The translations under genes were made by a program, and so were the position numbers. DNA of 64,000 nucleotides from JBCCDY01 sp039030555. Lineage in GTDB: Bacteria > Bacteroidota > Bacteroidia > Cytophagales > Cyclobacteriaceae. The stretch spans positions 33,653 to 97,652 of the forward strand of contig JBCCDY010000016.1 of the NCBI GenBank assembly GCA_039030555.1, read 5' to 3'. This document shows positions 62,701 through 64,000 of this stretch, one piece after another. Under the pieces are notes generated by a model, which saw nothing but the letters and a program-made list of their open reading frames with translations, was not told the origin of the DNA and did not search any database. Position 1 is the first letter of the stretch. Each line of letters starts with the position of its first letter.

Positions 62701-64000
62701 TGGAGAAGTGATCGGGGACGGCACCATTTCCTCCGATGCCTGGGTCGTAGCCCAAGCCACCAACCGCATCGTCCTGAGCGATAACTTCAGAGCAGAAAGC
62801 GGTAGCCGCTTCAGGACCGAGACCCTGCCTGTAGACGAAGGCACCAAAATATGGAGGAAACGCTTCACTTACGAAGACCATTCGGATAACACCTTCCTAA
62901 GAGGCGCCCTGACCAAAGTAGAAGTGAACAACGACCTGGAAGCAGACGTAGAAGTCGAAGAAAGCTATACCTACAACAAATACGGAGAGCTGTTGGAAAA
63001 AGGCATCAAAGTAGTAGACTACCAGAACCAAACCCACAGCATCGGCTACGACTACGACAACGTAGGGAACATCACCAAAGTCGACTATGGAGCAGGCATG
63101 GAAGACGTATACTACCATCATGATATCGCAGGACGCCTGAAAAGTATCGGAACAGCAGAAGACCAAGACTACTTCACCGCCTACGACTACGATGAAAACG
63201 GAGGACTAGGCACAGAATACTTCGACAGAAGAAACATCACCAGGACCTACAGCTACCATGACGAAGGCTGGCTACAGACCATGGATGACGACTACTTCAC
63301 CGAAACCCTAACCTACACCAGCGGAGGCTTCGGAGGAGACGGCAGCCATACCGGAACCATAGCCTCTACCGCCTTTAACTTTAACTGGTCAGGCGCCCCG
63401 ACATCCTATACCTACAGATATCGCTACGATGACTATGGCCAACTGACCGAAGCCCAGCATACAGGAGATGCCACACAAAACGTAGGCGTAGGCACCCCGA
63501 TCACCTACGATGCCAACGGAAACATCCGAACCAAACGAATAGGAGGTGAATTCAACAACTACCAATACCATCCTGGGACCAACAAAGTCAAAGAGATACA
63601 AGACGGAAGCGGAGCTAGTAAAGGCGAGTATAAATACGACCAGGCCGGCAATGTGATTGCCTCCCTACCGAAAGGAATTGGAGAGATCGTCTACGACCAG
63701 TACTTCAACCTGACCAAAGAGATCAGGATCAATCCGTCAGGGGACGGACAGGGTGGGAGCGACTCCCTAAGCTTCCAGTATGGCTCTGATGACCAAAGAG
63801 TATTGAAAACATACAAAGCAGGAGGGACCTTACAAAACTGCGTGATGTACGTGAGAGGAGCCAGCGACTACCCACTGATCGAAAAACACCGATATGAAGA
63901 CGGCAGCGAAGACCTGAGGTACTACATCTACGGACCAGGCGGACTCATCGCCACCCGGGAAAGCCAGATCGGACCAAGCACCGTATCAGAGACCGCTACC
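56795..64000 (+). CDS. Giant secreted RHS/YD-repeat protein (continues past the window)
   Basis: From an ATG at 56795 one frame remains open for 2402 codons to the last base. It begins with a signal peptide (SLFIIFVYLFALNAISLRSQ). Residues about 25-420 include SVNLFNGQATFPVTLASVPS and SLLYNSNG, as in SpvB/TcC-like RHS proteins; 420-1000 is a beta-propeller-like section; two lamin-G-like domains occupy about 1228-1410 and 1490-1672; YD repeats fill 1690 to the end (YDYDNVGNITKVDYG, YDANGNIR, YDQAGNVIASLP). The last visible part, YYIYGPGGLIATRE, is entering the RHS core, so the variable C-terminal tip is outside. Likely a large surface or secreted protein, possibly a polymorphic toxin. Confidence 0.9.
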   Translation, partial: MKKQYSLFIIFVYLFALNAISLRSQNSTLGKAPEGGGFSAGSDILGNIQQSVNLFNGQATFPVTLASVPSYGNLSLNVSLLYNSNGVIDQVDIWNNEAPTSSVGLGWSLNTSKIIVDNKQTGTRDDDDYYLVDGGSSNPMIRIGGTSTYDDFVLQNYQFWTIRFYPSDEKWVIKREDGSTAIYGDKFSGRNTIEHIVKWGNWIGSSAVTANQQNQGVAWNLSSIEDLWGQQIRYAYDLEENRVSNTPGTGLFATEASYLLYIEDDIGQRVDLVYGDKEPAEFVEPHTEKTEPDAYQERYEKRFLDEVIVKNEYGTIIQKVDLVSNVRTSWTYQKRLLDEIRVLASNNELLSTTKYEYNETGSYKGAIDKIVSNDGSEVAYSYSTYTIPNSNRQLNITAPNGYHEPKAYIGQDYVVVLWRQMQNNNPGGHEDDPRNVKLKLYQWNGKWEEISSVESTLTGVRQYNDVRAESFEFYPWTEFHVSLQRDHFSILYKDFSQNSYDLLAFHRNNTDNKTWYSNTLLTNTVFGERSVLLSGEDFIVAGDYNAHLTPNNHVFVWQGKAWRTNDLIQSSGNRSDYSAGANYFMEHSSDGLNIPLNEDDIIKFHFLNKRKEWVTSLIPNDIEVDTDHSEGIFKPEGSPYSSWHSAPSFAVVLADDNPGYIYDWNEDYTGWRRFGPIENLADNAYTQLTGNNMFLSANPLFYKRPSDVRLFDGLELTVSAFELGRYNGLEWKFFDNTLFPYVSTQFDITAGPSTAVASFTTEDSDAHGIAYFNPNIISGDPWSAQIINSIGGESYSWGTSEVSGNYALIRDDLYYRSANGQWNYVVDIPFPGSVENEWDIKFGYKDFIIQDETNGSRVLFLKNGTYFRSDFFSGVESDPEYNGIYEALGRSMIGPNILVLGQDNIQDTTSLKLVRLSDYKAYGSHTVDVVDRVTFNDQVQPLSYHLDYDLSKAVISSDSRTAEFGMVALDYCDPVTGTHGTHGSTEVYFANERTNSDMLIANGSNASNYPLVAKGTTFKTVVKDAGGNEISINETAFKVFEDPITNELGNQMEYRRYVRPVQQVSTVDGITNTVNYEYDESNGAVSSTTTTNYNSTNQAEDIVSHNVYGKDKYGSSWPDQLLTPVVESYTTVNGVEVSRTATTWQDWGSGQWAPLKSYEAKASNAGNFPFTGSPDLNKWQKLSEVIKRDTYGNPTETKDIEGIHSTVVMGFDGQVALGSVSNAEASEVLIENFDDGSFDDIDPYIWSSTGSWVVNNEGHLSRSSTSYRYIGTTNYFRSNNYVAEFDVKFDPGQFSGYSLYFQFNKSDYNSGISTPGHYLRLKPSGPDNLQLQLKGSSTQYFTKDYSFNPDWNHIRVVRDGSQVKIYLNHEQIFDEVVSGLQATNNYFNFYAKGIACQIDNLRIYPSDAYASSSTYDKDYGYVKEQIGESGLKTKFLYNAIQQQVATINTEGLVSETSMGYNSAEFNNGEYDPTDPHISHQTTVRGEEGFYSDFSYDKGNWITTNGSSATTEWIPENGQLKMTSSGGSGSSFDTRVLTLPKTIESERIGIELDVRTDLPNTTNSFGIGIGSSDWDGYTAASSAAWTYLNHNRRFRTCCNTVQYSSQIEVGRTYRLKITIDRENNKVAYFLNGKQFDEYTTLNNSSENIEKIVLLNYTKNENASWTIDNLTIYTNPIQSSTFHAAGGRTLQAQTEEADGLLISEPIYDELGRPHIQTVPTKVAVNTFEYRDTFVDSYNPTTGVLTGEVRTGNGHDYAYSRTRYDDSPLSRVLESSSPGASMQMNSNPNITADHTVEYAYGNFGDFVVEMNLPAGISLFPDRYAVSKTTDPDGFASYQVSDKAGRIVLSKTGDKITRNIYDHQGNLVEIHPPNYFDPPAGSTSSDWTVHMTYDYQGRLTTRTTNDAGTSRYYYDEIGRSKGMRDSRAWEGIYCTYTDYDELGRVTEEGYVYKEIDPLVNIGNVSGVTKTVVGGEVIGDGTISSDAWVVAQATNRIVLSDNFRAESGSRFRTETLPVDEGTKIWRKRFTYEDHSDNTFLRGALTKVEVNNDLEADVEVEESYTYNKYGELLEKGIKVVDYQNQTHSIGYDYDNVGNITKVDYGAGMEDVYYHHDIAGRLKSIGTAEDQDYFTAYDYDENGGLGTEYFDRRNITRTYSYHDEGWLQTMDDDYFTETLTYTSGGFGGDGSHTGTIASTAFNFNWSGAPTSYTYRYRYDDYGQLTEAQHTGDATQNVGVGTPITYDANGNIRTKRIGGEFNNYQYHPGTNKVKEIQDGSGASKGEYKYDQAGNVIASLPKGIGEIVYDQYFNLTKEIRINPSGDGQGGSDSLSFQYGSDDQRVLKTYKAGGTLQNCVMYVRGASDYPLIEKHRYEDGSEDLRYYIYGPGGLIATRESQIGPSTVSETAT

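Noticed and set aside
60351..63601. Several long antisense and out-of-frame open frames, up to 259 codons (62102-62881, minus strand)
   Set aside because: They lie opposite the continuous RHS frame; codon bias towards NAC/NCC codons in the GC-richer part leaves few antisense stops. No motifs, signal peptides or plausible starts support them.

Overview
The window comes from a member of the Bacteroidota, most likely a marine, free-living Cytophagales-type bacterium. The evidence is AT-rich DNA, A-rich leaders with few Shine-Dalgarno sites, signal peptides cleaved before Gln, a type IX secretion C-terminal sorting domain, a TAnnTTTG-type promoter, and Bacteroidota-typical families (ABC permease/M1 peptidase fusion, tricorn-like S41 protease, DUF3667, DUF4212, SSS-histidine kinase). 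The genus cannot be fixed from the sequence alone.

Layout. Positions 1-96 hold the start of a leftward secreted protein cut by the window edge. 285-9166 (+) carries an ABC ATPase, an ABC permease fused to an M1 peptidase, a tricorn-like protease and a TraB/GumN protein. 9226-14524 (-) carries a large T9SS cargo protein, a secreted protein whose gene is split by one in-frame TGA, and a SnoaL-like protein. 14731-20391 (+) is an ECF sigma factor locus: sigma, a TM protein likely to be its anti-sigma, an outer-membrane protein, a helical protein and a CarboxypepD_reg/beta-lactamase-fold hybrid. 20416-24513 holds a DUF3667 protein, an M61 peptidase, a decayed lipoprotein remnant and small genes. 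24507-31308 is an RDD gene divergent from a six-gene SpoIIM/membrane/DUF4129/DUF4350/MoxR/DUF58 operon. 31365-34093 (-) is a fused trehalose-6-phosphate synthase/phosphatase and a lipoprotein. 34386-35210 is a peroxiredoxin fused to a cold-shock domain. 35333-38397 (-) holds an NSS transporter, an unknown secreted protein and a DUF1223 protein.

38523-47818 (-) looks like a complete acetate module. An IS1-type zinc-ribbon/HTH protein without a transposase catalytic domain lies upstream of porin, DUF4212 and an ActP-like symporter. After a small inverted-repeat element come a small membrane protein, an SSS-histidine kinase, a receiver-only response regulator and acetyl-CoA synthetase. The parts cover outer-membrane passage, uptake, sensing and activation. 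48023-52420 (-) is a four-gene MacAB-like efflux operon.

52616-64000 (+) ends with an unknown cytosolic protein, a beta-barrel protein with a basic Cys/His tail, a surface fibre-like protein with a frameshift right at its signal-peptide junction, and a giant secreted RHS/YD-repeat protein (at least 2402 residues) that runs off the window. This last pair is the most likely place for something undescribed: the RHS gene is a compositional mosaic with two lamin-G-like domains set into an RHS shell, and its variable C-terminus and any partner gene lie outside the window.
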